From VAYN01 sp964540905 (lineage in GTDB: Bacteria > Actinomycetota > Thermoleophilia > Solirubrobacterales > 70-9): a stretch of DNA of 9,288 nucleotides. The translations under genes were made by a program, and so were the position numbers. The notes under the pieces are model-generated. The model was not told the DNA's origin. It saw only the letters and a list, made by a program, of their open reading frames with translations, and ran no database searches. Where the stretch lies: NCBI GenBank assembly GCA_964540905.1, contig CAZIOS010000049.1, positions 1-9,288 of the forward strand, read 5' to 3'. Positions 1-7,443 of this stretch are shown in pieces. The stretch's first letter is position 1; the number at the start of each line of letters is the position of its first letter.

Positions 1-1
1 G

Positions 2-1303
2 CTCGCCGACTGGCACCGCGACTTCGCCGCCGGCAACGACGTGGTGATGATCGCCCGCCGCAACCGCGACGTGCAGTTCCTGAACGAAGGGGCCCGGTCC
101 CTGCGCGCCGCCGAAGGCAAGCTCGGCCGCCGCGAGGTCATGGTCGGGACCACGCCGGTCGCCGCCGGCGACCGGGTGCAGACGCGGATCAACATGGCCG
201 GCGTCTGCAATCGCGAGCGCTGGGAGGTGATCGGGGTCGGGCGCCTGGCTCGCAAGGTGCGACTGCGCCGGCTCGGCGGCGATCGCCGCGAGCTGACGCT
301 GGGCGCCGAGTACCTGAAGCGCACCACCCCCGACATGGCCCCCGCCCTCCAGCACGCCTACGCGATCACCAAGTTCGGCGCCCAGGCCCAGACCTACGAG
401 CGCGCCTACCCGCTGCTCGACGCGGCCTCGGGGCTGGAGGAGGAGCTGGTGGCGCTGAGCCGCGGCCGCGAGGTGGCAAGCGTCTACGCCGTCGCCTCCT
501 CGGAGCTCGTCGACCCCGACCTTGGCCCGGCCCGCCGCGAGGTCTCCGACGAGCTGCACGACATCCGCGAGGCGATCGAGCACCAGGGCGCCGACTACGC
601 CGCCGCCGAGGTCTCGCTGCGCCACCGGATCGAGTCCACGCCGGGGACGGAGCTGGCCGAGCGCCGCGCCGTGCTGGCCGGCGAGGGCCGCGCCGCCGAC
701 CCCGAGCTGGCCCGCCGCGACCGCGCCGAGCGCGCCGTCGCCACGGCCGAGCGCAGCGTCGAGCGCCTGGCCGGCGAGCGCGAGGCGATCGAGGCGATGC
801 GGCGCCCGCCGCCGGGCGAGCTGGCCTGGGCGCGAGGGGCCGAGGCCAGCGCGCGGGAGTCGCTGGCGGCCCGGCGGGCCGAGCATGAGGCGCTGGGGCC
901 GGCGCCGCGGCGCAGCGAGGACGCCAAGCCGGCCGAGCCGCAGCGGCGCCTGGAGGCGGTCTTGATCGAGGAGCGGATCGCCGTCCTCGCCCGCCGCGAG
1001 GTCACCAACGCCCGCCTTGACTCCAGCGACGTCATCTACCGGACCCTCGGCCCCTTCCCCGCCGGCGAGCCGGCCAAGGCGCTGGCCTGGGGGCGGGGGG
1101 CCAACGCGATCGCGCTGTATCGGGTGCGGCACGGGGTTCGCGATCCCGACCGGGCCCTCGGCGCCCAGCCGCGCGGCGCCGCGGCGCGGGCCGAGCGCGA
1201 GCGGGCGCGGCGCACGGTCGAAGCCGTGCGCAAGGCGCTTGGGCGAGGCCAGGCCCGCGGCGCCGCGCGCGGCGCCGCGAAGGGCATCGCGCTGGGGCGC
1301 TAG
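2..1303 (+). CDS. MobF/TraA-type conjugative relaxase-helicase, C-terminal part (5' end outside window)
   Basis: The frame is open from base 2, so the gene begins left of the window; about 433 residues are visible. The first 150 or so residues resemble the C-terminal RecD-like helicase domain of MobF relaxases: VMIARRNRD, then AGDRVQTRIN, then HAYAITKFGAQAQT (nt 353-394), which corresponds to the usual HAYAxTxHKAQGxT helicase motif, and VALSRGREVASVYAVAS (from nt 449). The rest is a long Arg/Glu/Ala-rich, probably coiled-coil tail ending in an Ala/Arg/Gly-rich stretch. In the family, an N-terminal nuclease nicks oriT and the helicase unwinds the transferred strand. The nicking domain is outside the window, so relaxase identity is inferred from the helicase part and tail. 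It indicates that the backbone is a conjugative or mobilisable element. Confidence 0.75.
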   Translation, partial: LADWHRDFAAGNDVVMIARRNRDVQFLNEGARSLRAAEGKLGRREVMVGTTPVAAGDRVQTRINMAGVCNRERWEVIGVGRLARKVRLRRLGGDRRELTLGAEYLKRTTPDMAPALQHAYAITKFGAQAQTYERAYPLLDAASGLEEELVALSRGREVASVYAVASSELVDPDLGPARREVSDELHDIREAIEHQGADYAAAEVSLRHRIESTPGTELAERRAVLAGEGRAADPELARRDRAERAVATAERSVERLAGEREAIEAMRRPPPGELAWARGAEASARESLAARRAEHEALGPAPRRSEDAKPAEPQRRLEAVLIEERIAVLARREVTNARLDSSDVIYRTLGPFPAGEPAKALAWGRGANAIALYRVRHGVRDPDRALGAQPRGAAARAERERARRTVEAVRKALGRGQARGAARGAAKGIALGR

Positions 1304-1304
1304 C

Positions 1305-1320
1305 CGAGCCTGGCGGCTCG
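1305..1320 (+). terminator. small hairpin just after the relaxase stop
   Basis: CGAGCC (1305-1310) and GGCTCG (1315-1320) form a 6-bp stem with a 4-base loop, starting one base after the TAG at 1301-1303. No T-run follows, so a role in termination is only a guess; G+C-rich genomes produce such stems by chance. Confidence 0.2.
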
Positions 1321-1437
1321 CCCGCCCGGCCCCCGGAACGGCGGGGTGAAGGTGACGTGCATGGGGTCGAGCGGGTGCGGCCTGGGTGCCCAGCGACCGA
1401 TTTTGGCGCGTCGCTGCGCGCCGCGCGGGTCGGTCGC

Positions 1438-1950
1438 ATGGACACCCAGACCGCCTCCCCACGTCCCCGCACTCCCGCTGAGCAAGGCGCGCTGCTGGAG
1501 TGCCTGCTCGCCCGACACGGCGCTTTGCTGCGCGCCCAGGCCCGTCGCCACTCCCGCGGCGAGGATGACGCCGAGGACGCGCTGCAGGACGCCGCCGTCC
1601 AGTTCCTGTGCAAGTTCGACGCCCCCGGCGAGGACCTCGAGGACGCCTTGAAGTGGACGCTGGTGGTCGTCAAGCACCGCGCCTGGGCGCTCGGCAACGG
1701 CGCCCGCGAGGAGGCGCGGCGGCGCATCCGCCCACCCCGCGAGGGCTGGGGCGAAGACCCCGTGCAGAGCCTCCCCGCCGAGGCCGGGCAAGGCCCGGCG
1801 CAGCGGCTGGCGCTGCGGGCCGAGCTGGGCCGCAAGGTCGCGCTTTTCTCGAAGCTAAAGCGCGACGAGCGGATCGCCCTGACCCTCTTCGCCTTCGGCT
1901 ACACCTACGTCGAGATCCAGGACCGCTGCGGCTGGACCCGCACCAAGGTC
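1438..1950 (+). pseudogene. sigma-70 family (ECF-like) sigma factor, 5' part, interrupted in the region 4 HTH
   Basis: The likely start is the ATG at 1438 (MDTQTASP...); an upstream in-frame ATG at 1357 adds 27 residues that do not look conserved. Region 2 is seen as LLARHGALLRAQARRHS, then DDAEDALQDAAVQFL, then a W/VVVKHRAW segment. Region 4 is seen as LKRDERIALTLFA, GYTYVEIQ and GWTRTKV. The coding sense stops in the recognition helix at TKV (1942-1950). From 1951 the frame runs on to a stop at 2088, but those roughly 45 residues are antisense to the inserted nuclease gene and are junk. The missing end is at 7934-8017. Joined, the two parts give about 195 residues, a normal length for an ECF-type factor. 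The split protein should have lost promoter recognition through region 4. It may once have controlled genes of the conjugative backbone. Confidence 0.8.
1942..1949 (+). repeat. left copy of 8-bp direct repeat at the island boundary
   Basis: ACCAAGGT here and ACCAAGCT at 7934-7941 flank the inserted cassette and differ at one base. Both copies encode Thr-Lys in the sigma-factor frame. The following C is also shared, so the repeat could be counted as 9 bp. This is what a target-site duplication from insertion would look like, with one later substitution; a short recombination core is the alternative. Confidence 0.55.
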
Positions 1951-1976
1951 TGTCGAAGCTGTTTTCGTCTCGATCC
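1950..1976 (+). repeat. left terminal imperfect inverted repeat of the island
   Basis: Read inward, the left end starts CTGTCG and reaches CGATCC at 1971-1976. The right end, read inward on the opposite strand, starts CTATCG and reaches CGATCC at 7913-7908. Between these blocks, TTT (1963-1965) also lines up. By eye 11 of the first 20 bases match, followed by six of six after a one-base shift. This is suggestive of degenerate transposon ends but not conclusive. Confidence 0.35.
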
Positions 1977-1985
1977 CTTCCCGGA

Positions 1986-2634
1986 TCAGCTCGGGCTCGC
2001 CCGTTCACCGTTCATAACCCGCACGAATCGAACCTGGCAACCGCTCTCAGCCTCGGCCTTCGCCGCGAAGTCCCGCCCGAACCCGTAGTCACACTCCTCG
2101 AAGGCGATCACGTAGCCGCTGCGGCACGCCTCGTGCTCGAGGTAGCGGCCGATCTTCTCGACATCGGCCTTGACCTTCTCGACTCCCTTCGCCGGCTCAC
2201 CCCCAAGGCGTCGAACCTTCTTGGGTCCAGGAGTCACCGAGGTAGGCGAACTCGAGAAAGACGTCGAACGCGAATCCCGGTTCGCGCGCCGGAAGATCGG
2301 CAGAAATGAAATCCTCGCAGCCTAGGAGCGCAAGATCCACCCGCCAGCGTTTGGCGCCCGCCGTCGCCGCCGGATGAGGTGCCTCGAAGAGCCAGCGGGA
2401 GACCGACAGCTCGTGGTGGATCGACTCCCAGGGCGCTCCCGACTCGTTCAGGAAGCGAGCGAACTGCATGACGCAGTCCTGCTCGGAGACGATCGCAGGA
2501 TGGCGAAAGCCGACGACGCTGCCGAGATTCACCCGCCGCGGAAACGCAGCAAGCCGTAGGTACCGATGTTGGGCACTCGCGCAGGCGGCCTCGACCGCCA
2601 GCTCGGCCCACCCTCGGCTCCCCGACTCGAGCAT
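1986..2634 (-). pseudogene. PD-(D/E)XK nuclease-like protein, frameshifted and lacking the catalytic lysine
   Basis: Two overlapping frames look like one gene. The first starts at the ATG at 2634 (a stop codon lies directly upstream) and reads MLESGSRGWAELAVEAAC... to a TGA at 2197-2199. The second, in the +1 frame, covers 2237-1986 and continues with VEKVKADVEKIGRYLEHEAC and GYVIAFEECDYGF. The switch belongs near 2230, after FLEFAYLGDSW. The join looks like a PD-(D/E)XK nuclease: D100 in RVDLALL, E128 in FLEFAYL, and a downstream ADVEKIxxYL helix typical of such enzymes. The expected ExK is ExA here (E128-F-A130), so the usual catalytic lysine is missing. It is the last gene of the cassette, 70 bp after the S gene, and could have been the restriction subunit. 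A frameshift plus a lost lysine suggests decay. A real overlapping pair with a GTG start at 2237, or a sequencing error, is the alternative. Confidence 0.6.
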
Positions 2635-2704
2635 CTACCGACCATACCGCCACTTCGTGTCATCCACGGCGATCTGATGATGGGGGCCGGAGACCGGCGC
2701 CGGG

Positions 2705-4198
2705 TCACTCGGGGTGTTGGTCGCCCCCGCCCGCGGCGTGTGATGCATGTCGCCACAGCCGGACCACGGCCTCGGTCACCTCCGCTGCCTGCTCGCTTCC
2801 AATCTGAGCCGTGGCCAGCGCCCTCGCCCGCTGCTCCAGCCCCTTCAGGGTCTCGTCGTAGAGATCGGCGATCTCGCCGGCCAGTTCCGCGTCCTTGGGT
2901 ATCAGGAGCGGCGCGCGAAAACCGATCCGGAGCAAACGGTCGGCTAGACGAACCCGCGCGAAGCTACCGAGGTCGACGGATTCACCGTTTGGTGACTGCA
3001 GTACTCCGGCTTCGAACATCGGCTCATGTTCGGGCGCTCTGTAGGTGCCCGCGACGGAGACTGCGTCGGTCTCGGCGTCGCCGGCCAGCCGGGCCGAGGG
3101 AAGAAGTGGAAGCTCGAGCGAGAGTTCATCCCAGATCTGGCTCGCGACGCGATCGATCGGATCGTCGGAGCGCTGGCGGCCCGACCCCGACAGCGCCCGG
3201 CGGTTCACGCGAACCCGCGCCTCGACGTCCTCGACTGCCGAGCGCCAGCGTGCATAGGAGGAGTAACACTGGTCGAGCTGATAGGCAGCCTCGCCTTTCG
3301 ATTCGCCCGCGGCGATCAAGATCAACGTGTCGAGGCGACGACGAAGCTCGGGGACCTCGCCGCTGCGGTCAGGAGCCGCCGGGATCAGGTCTTCCTCGCG
3401 CCATTCATCCATCACGGCGAGGATCTCCTCGCGACGTGGCTCGAGACGGCGGGGGTCGGGAATCTGGGTTAGACGGGCCGCCGGGGGGCCGACATCATAG
3501 GCACCCTCCGAGCCCGTCGAGGTTCCCTCCAACAGCCTGGTGACGGTGACGAAAGTGGAATTCAGAGCGGCCCCCAACAGCTCCTCGTCGATCTCCTCAC
3601 GGGCGCGGCAGCCGACGAAGCGGCCGTTCAGGACGAGTCCGGCCGCGTTGTCCTGGGCGCCGTAGTCATAGGCGCTGTTGTAGGGGAGCACCCAGCGCCA
3701 GTCGATCGGCGCGCGGGCCTGGCGGTCCCAGCGATTTTTTCGGCCGTTGGCTTTGACAAGCGGCTGTGAGGGCAGGCCTTTCCGGGTGCCGACCGCGATG
3801 TAGTCGGCGAGACCGACACGGGGCGGCCGATCCTGGGGGGAGAGGTAGAGGTCCTCGGTTCGGCTCGGGACGACAAAAGCGCGGCCGCGCTTCCCCTGCA
3901 GGCGGTGCGGATTGAGCAGCGCGCCGCGGAGGTCGCCCTTCGAGAGCTGGCCCTCCCATGAGGCGCCTTTGACCTGGATTGAGCTGCGCGAGCGCGGCCG
4001 ACCGAGTTCGCCGACTTTCTGGGGCGAGCCGGCCTTGAGGAAAAAGAATCCGTCGGCACCGGTCTTCAGGCCGAGGCTCACCTCGGCCACCGATCCCAGC
4101 GCCACGAAGTCCTCGCGCTTGGCCAGTTGCAGTGCAAGCGCCGGCGCCCGGAGGAACCGAGATCGCCAGGGGCGCGGACGGTAGCGCGCGGAGCTCAT
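2705..4198 (-). CDS. DNA target-recognition (specificity) protein, TaqI C-terminal-like
   Basis: A 497-residue protein whose ATG overlaps the methyltransferase stop (ATGA, 4198-4195), implying translational coupling. Near the N-terminus are WRSRFLRAPALALQLA (about 11-26) and VALGSVAEVSLGLKTGADGF (32-51). These match the start of the TaqI_C-type specificity region that follows the catalytic domain in single-chain N6-adenine methyltransferases of type IIG enzymes. A second typical block is LLGAALNSTFVTVTRLLEGT (207-226) followed by GSEGAYDVGPPAA. The C-terminal half (about 270-497) is mostly helical, with Arg/Glu-rich segments and no recognised catalytic motif. Its role would be to choose the DNA sequence to be methylated, and perhaps cut. 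The recognition sequence cannot be read from the protein. Confidence 0.75.
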   Translation of the reverse strand: MSSARYRPRPWRSRFLRAPALALQLAKREDFVALGSVAEVSLGLKTGADGFFFLKAGSPQKVGELGRPRSRSSIQVKGASWEGQLSKGDLRGALLNPHRLQGKRGRAFVVPSRTEDLYLSPQDRPPRVGLADYIAVGTRKGLPSQPLVKANGRKNRWDRQARAPIDWRWVLPYNSAYDYGAQDNAAGLVLNGRFVGCRAREEIDEELLGAALNSTFVTVTRLLEGTSTGSEGAYDVGPPAARLTQIPDPRRLEPRREEILAVMDEWREEDLIPAAPDRSGEVPELRRRLDTLILIAAGESKGEAAYQLDQCYSSYARWRSAVEDVEARVRVNRRALSGSGRQRSDDPIDRVASQIWDELSLELPLLPSARLAGDAETDAVSVAGTYRAPEHEPMFEAGVLQSPNGESVDLGSFARVRLADRLLRIGFRAPLLIPKDAELAGEIADLYDETLKGLEQRARALATAQIGSEQAAEVTEAVVRLWRHASHAAGGGDQHPE

Positions 4199-6255
4199 AC
4201 CATCGTGTCCTGGGACCCGATCGCGGCGGTCTCGGCTCCCTCGCCCGCGGCCGTGGCCTCGTCGTCGGAACCGTCGGGCGTCTGCATTCCCAACACGTAG
4301 AGGTCTTTCTGGTTGATCGTCCGCCAGTCGAGCTCCTCACTCTCCCCCGCCTCCCCGGTGAGATCGAGGATCCGATCGCGTAGGGCGTCGACACGGTCGA
4401 AATGGGCGAGGGGCGTGTCGGCGCTTCCGTAGAAGCTCGCCAGCGGGCGCCGCAGGGTCACGAACCGAACGAGGTTGGCATCACGCTCGGCGGCTTGATC
4501 ACAGCGCTCGGCCACCGTAACGACGGTGCCCACCCGCGCCTCGCTGAACCAGGGCTCCGCCATCGACTCGATGAAGGCAAGGAGGCGGAAGTTCCCCAAC
4601 AGCCACTCCTGCAGGACGCCTCCATAGTCACTGTCCATCCACTCGCCGGAGGTGATGAAGACGAGCCGCCCGTCCGGCGCGAGGAATCGCGCCGCTTGCA
4701 GCCAGAAGAAGACGTGATAGTTGGCGAGCCCAGAGACTTTGGCCGGAACCGGCGGAGTGGGGCTCGAGCGGCCGAGGATCGCCTCCGCCTCGGTCCGCTG
4801 CGGCTTCGAGAGCTTCTGAACTCGCACATAGGGTGGGTTACAGGTGACGGCCTGAAGCGCTGGCACCTCTACGTCGATATCGCCGCCGTCGACACCCGGG
4901 ATACGCATATAAGGCGTGCCGGGCTCGAGTCGGAAAAAGCTCTTGGTCGTCACCCGTGGATAGTTCGCTTGGAAGACGAGGTCGCGAACGGCGAGGTTGA
5001 CGGTCGCAAGGCTCGCCGCGAACGCGCTGATGTCACACCCGTAAAGGCGCTCGAGCAGCTCTTGATGTTTGAGCTGCGGGAAATATGCCTTGAAGCGCGC
5101 GTACGCCCTGACCAGGAAGGTGCCGCCGCCACAGGCAAAATCGGCGATCGGCCCACTGCCCTCCGCGGCGCCGAAGGAGAGCATCAGATCGACCACCGCC
5201 GGCACCGTGTAGTGCTGACCGAAGCGGTAGCGTTCGTGCGGCTCGATCAACCGCTCGAACATCCGACCCATGACGTCGTAGTCGATGTGGGCGAGATCGA
5301 AGTTGCCGAGCCGCTCGATCACCCGCGCCCAGCCGGGGACGACCTCATCGGCCATCAGCGCGTAGTCACTCGCCCGGTCCCAGTTGAAGAGGGTCTCGTA
5401 GTCCTTTGATTTGAGCCGCGCATCTTTGAAGTAACCCTGCAAGCTCCCTGCCGCGACCTCGGCAGGCTGGTCCTCCTGTAGGTGCAGGGGACGAAGTTTC
5501 GGCTCCGCCCTTCGAAGCGCCTCATAGAACATGAGGCGGGTGGTGAAGACGTAGGCGGTCAGTGCCGCGGTGCGGCGGATCTCCGTGCCCCATTCCTTGG
5601 CAACGTGCGCCCAGCCCTGCTCGTCGACCATCCACCGCACCAGGTCGGCTTCGAATTTGGGGTCCGCACTTCGAGCCTTCTCAAGCGCTGCGGCGATCGC
5701 CACCACCGGGCGCCGCAGCAGTCCCCGCAGGGACTGGATGAAGCGCTCATCGGGCGGGATTTCGACCGGGACCGAATCTCCTCTCAACAGCGGTACCACG
5801 GTGTCGAGCACACCGACCCAGCTCTTCTGGAGTGCCGCGAGGGTCGGAGGGTGGTCGAGATCATTGCGATCGTGGATCCGCGCCACCTCGAGCGGCAGGA
5901 CGACCGTGTCCTGAAGGGGCCCTTTGATGTCGGTATCGATCAGCAGCAGGCGATTGGCGTCGGAGGTAAATGCCCACCTGGCCCCGAGGCTCCGCGCCTT
6001 GGCGGTGGCCCCGGCGATGTTGTCGGGATCCCAGGGATCGGCCTGCAGGTGATCTGGGAGCCGGAGCTCACCCGCCAGCGCGATCTCACCGTCTTTCATC
6101 CGCACGGTCAGGTCCGAGCGCTTGGCAGCGCCGGCTCCGGTGTCGACGCTCTCCTCAACTTGACAGCGATCGAGCTCCCAGGACGGAGTGGCGGTGAAGG
6201 CGGAGTCCCACCAGGACTTGATTTCGGCCGCAAAGGCCCACTCATTCATCCCCAT
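4195..6255 (-). CDS. N6-adenine DNA methyltransferase with PD-(D/E)XK-like N-terminal domain
   Basis: A 686-residue protein with the gamma-class N6-adenine methyltransferase motif order. The S-adenosylmethionine loop is ADFACGGGTFLVRA (371-384), preceded by RYRFGQHYTVPAVVDLML. The acidic motif II is YGCDIS (405-410), and the catalytic motif IV is CNPPYVR (472-478). The later LVFITSGEW block is also typical. Residues 1-110 look like a separate nuclease-like domain: D48 in RSDLTV, then E63-L-R65 in AGELRLPDHL, then AGATAKARSLGARWAFTSD. This resembles the fused nuclease domains of type IIG enzymes, except that the usual ExK is ExR. The protein ends without its own target-recognition domain, which the overlapping downstream gene supplies. 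The start may be the ATG at 6255 or the one at 6249; neither has a clear ribosome binding site. Host DNA methylation is near certain as the family function; cutting activity is inference. Confidence 0.85.
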   Translation of the reverse strand: MGMNEWAFAAEIKSWWDSAFTATPSWELDRCQVEESVDTGAGAAKRSDLTVRMKDGEIALAGELRLPDHLQADPWDPDNIAGATAKARSLGARWAFTSDANRLLLIDTDIKGPLQDTVVLPLEVARIHDRNDLDHPPTLAALQKSWVGVLDTVVPLLRGDSVPVEIPPDERFIQSLRGLLRRPVVAIAAALEKARSADPKFEADLVRWMVDEQGWAHVAKEWGTEIRRTAALTAYVFTTRLMFYEALRRAEPKLRPLHLQEDQPAEVAAGSLQGYFKDARLKSKDYETLFNWDRASDYALMADEVVPGWARVIERLGNFDLAHIDYDVMGRMFERLIEPHERYRFGQHYTVPAVVDLMLSFGAAEGSGPIADFACGGGTFLVRAYARFKAYFPQLKHQELLERLYGCDISAFAASLATVNLAVRDLVFQANYPRVTTKSFFRLEPGTPYMRIPGVDGGDIDVEVPALQAVTCNPPYVRVQKLSKPQRTEAEAILGRSSPTPPVPAKVSGLANYHVFFWLQAARFLAPDGRLVFITSGEWMDSDYGGVLQEWLLGNFRLLAFIESMAEPWFSEARVGTVVTVAERCDQAAERDANLVRFVTLRRPLASFYGSADTPLAHFDRVDALRDRILDLTGEAGESEELDWRTINQKDLYVLGMQTPDGSDDEATAAGEGAETAAIGSQDTMV

Positions 6256-6426
6256 GCGCCGGTGAGGCTAGAGGTCGGAGCGGCCGTCCTTGCGCTGCGG
6301 CCTCGCTCCTCGCGCGGCCACCGATTCCGCGGACTCGAAGATCGGAACGATTCCGCGCTCGCGGTCCCGCCGGAAGTACTGCGGTGGTGGAGTTGTCTTG
6401 TCGCCGGCTGAGGCTCCCGAACGATG
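6256..6426 (-). other. 171-bp gap with an open frame in phase with the upstream gene
   Basis: Directly after the TAG stop of the 203-aa gene (6429-6427), the same frame stays open for 51 codons to a TAG three codons before the methyltransferase start region. It reads in part PPPQYFRRDRERGIVPIF and ESAESVAARG. It has no ATG and no well-placed GTG or TTG, so it is not a normal gene. It could be a decayed small gene, a readthrough tail, or chance in G+C-rich DNA. No convincing promoter was seen. Confidence 0.2.
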
Positions 6427-7038
6427 CTACGGTGCCGACACCCGTCCCTGGGTCAAATGCCCGGCACCGACGAGCTGGCCGGCGGCATCGAGAACCTTCA
6501 TGGTGATCAAGACGGGGTTGTCGCGGTATTGCTTTTCACCGGCCTCAACCCGGACTTTCTCGACGACTTCAGCCGCGTCCATCACTTCGATTGATCCTCT
6601 TCCCACTTTCTGCGCCTTCGCCCACGCTCGAATCTGATTCTCATGATGCCCCTTCTGCGGTGCGGCGAATCGCCCGACGTAGAGGCGCAGTTGAACTTCA
6701 GCAACGCGGTATCCATAGCGGCGAGCGGCCAGTCGCACGACCTCCCGACGCAGGGCCGGATCGTTGAGTAGGACATAGCGCCTACGGAAGCGATCGACAG
6801 TCGTCTCCCCGGTCACATGATCGGCCCGTACGCCGCCCGAGCCGAAAAACGACTTTACGGTCGCCAACACCAGTCGTTCTCCTCGCGCAGCGACAAGATC
6901 GACCTCATAGCCGTGAGTCTGCATCTCGGCATAGGCCGCTTTGCGGGTCTGCCGTTTGACCCGGAACTTCACCCCTGGCGAGACAACGAAGTCTTCTGCT
7001 TCGAGCGCGAGGGCTACAAATGACTCGAACGCCTCCAT
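6427..7038 (-). CDS. putative PD-(D/E)XK nuclease-like protein of the defence cassette
   Basis: A 203-residue protein starting at the ATG at 7038 (MEAFESFVALALEAEDF). The key region is THGYEVDLVAARGERLVLAT followed by VKSFFGSGGV. An acidic D47 in EVDLV, then a beta hairpin, then T60-V-K62 in place of the usual ExK, is the pattern of a PD-(D/E)XK nuclease core; E2 or E5 in the first helix could serve as the helix acidic residue. The T-for-E change is seen in some divergent members, so activity is uncertain. The remainder has no recognised domain (YRDNPVLITMKVLDAAGQL near the end). The gene sits between two small unknown genes and the methyltransferase, in the same direction. It may be the cassette's working nuclease if the terminal gene is dead. 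The family assignment is an inference from motif pattern. Confidence 0.6.
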   Translation of the reverse strand: MEAFESFVALALEAEDFVVSPGVKFRVKRQTRKAAYAEMQTHGYEVDLVAARGERLVLATVKSFFGSGGVRADHVTGETTVDRFRRRYVLLNDPALRREVVRLAARRYGYRVAEVQLRLYVGRFAAPQKGHHENQIRAWAKAQKVGRGSIEVMDAAEVVEKVRVEAGEKQYRDNPVLITMKVLDAAGQLVGAGHLTQGRVSAP

Positions 7039-7084
7039 TGGCGAGAGCCTATCTACGACTCGAAAGCCAGCGGCTGATGCGAAT

Positions 7085-7114
7085 CTTGTAGGGGTCCCAC
7101 GAATAGGGGATCAA
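7085..7114 (-). promoter_or_regulatory. possible sigma-70-type promoter before the 203-aa gene
   Basis: On the minus strand TTGATC (7114-7109) and TACAAG (7090-7085) are spaced by 18 bp in the 90-bp gap upstream of the ATG at 7038. Each hexamer matches four of six consensus bases. The position fits a promoter for the nuclease/methyltransferase genes, but a match of this quality can occur by chance. Confidence 0.25.
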
Positions 7115-7128
7115 GGCAGGCAGTGCCG

Positions 7129-7407
7129 TCAGTCTGGTCGCTCCCGCTGTGCAGCCAGACGGAATCCACGCTGCTCGATCTGACCGAAGAACCACGACAC
7201 AACGCCGTCACCGACAAGCGGCATGTGGTCGATGATCGCGTGGTCGGCGTCGCGGTCCAGGAACGCGACCTCCGCCCATCTGTACCCATCGTCGTTCTCG
7301 CGGAAGTAGACCCGGACGTCGAAGCTCACGCCAGCCTTCTGAGACCTGAGCGCTCGTGGCATTACCTCGTCAAGTTGGCGTACGACTTTGTATTGCTGCT
7401 CATCCAT
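7129..7407 (-). CDS. 92-aa protein of unknown function, second gene of the cassette
   Basis: The ATG at 7407 is chosen because AGGAAGGGG (7421-7413) lies five bases upstream; a GTG at 7410 is also in frame. The protein begins MDEQQYKVVRQLDEVMP and has a probable beta segment FDVRVYFRENDDGYRWAEVAF, here better described as FDVRVYF and YRWAEVAFLDRD, then DHMPLVGDGVVSWFFGQIEQ, a probable helix. There is no signal peptide, membrane segment or recognised catalytic motif. It lies 36 bp after the 108-aa gene and 90 bp before the nuclease-like gene, so it is probably co-transcribed with them. A small accessory, regulatory or inhibitory role in the defence cassette is a guess from position only. Confidence 0.6.
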   Translation of the reverse strand: MDEQQYKVVRQLDEVMPRALRSQKAGVSFDVRVYFRENDDGYRWAEVAFLDRDADHAIIDHMPLVGDGVVSWFFGQIEQRGFRLAAQRERPD

Positions 7408-7443
7408 CACGACCCCTTCCTGCGGCGAGTTTTGCTGGGCGGT

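Noticed and set aside
1032..1835. Minus-strand open frames opposite the relaxase and sigma factor
   Set aside because: They have typical Ala/Arg/Pro-rich shadow composition and conflict with clear plus-strand motifs.
1951..2088. The sigma-factor frame as an intact 216-residue gene ending at 2088
   Set aside because: The last 45 residues are antisense to the nuclease-like gene and do not resemble region 4; the proper end is at 7934-8017.
2566..3543. A 325-codon plus-strand open frame
   Set aside because: It is antisense to the target-recognition gene, rich in Arg/Pro/Gly/Ser and without a recognisable domain or ribosome binding site. High G+C keeps antisense frames open.
4402..6411. Long plus-strand open frames opposite the methyltransferase (4402-5409 and 5482-6411)
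   Set aside because: They are mirror frames of a clear N6-adenine methyltransferase on the other strand, whose catalytic motifs decide the coding strand.
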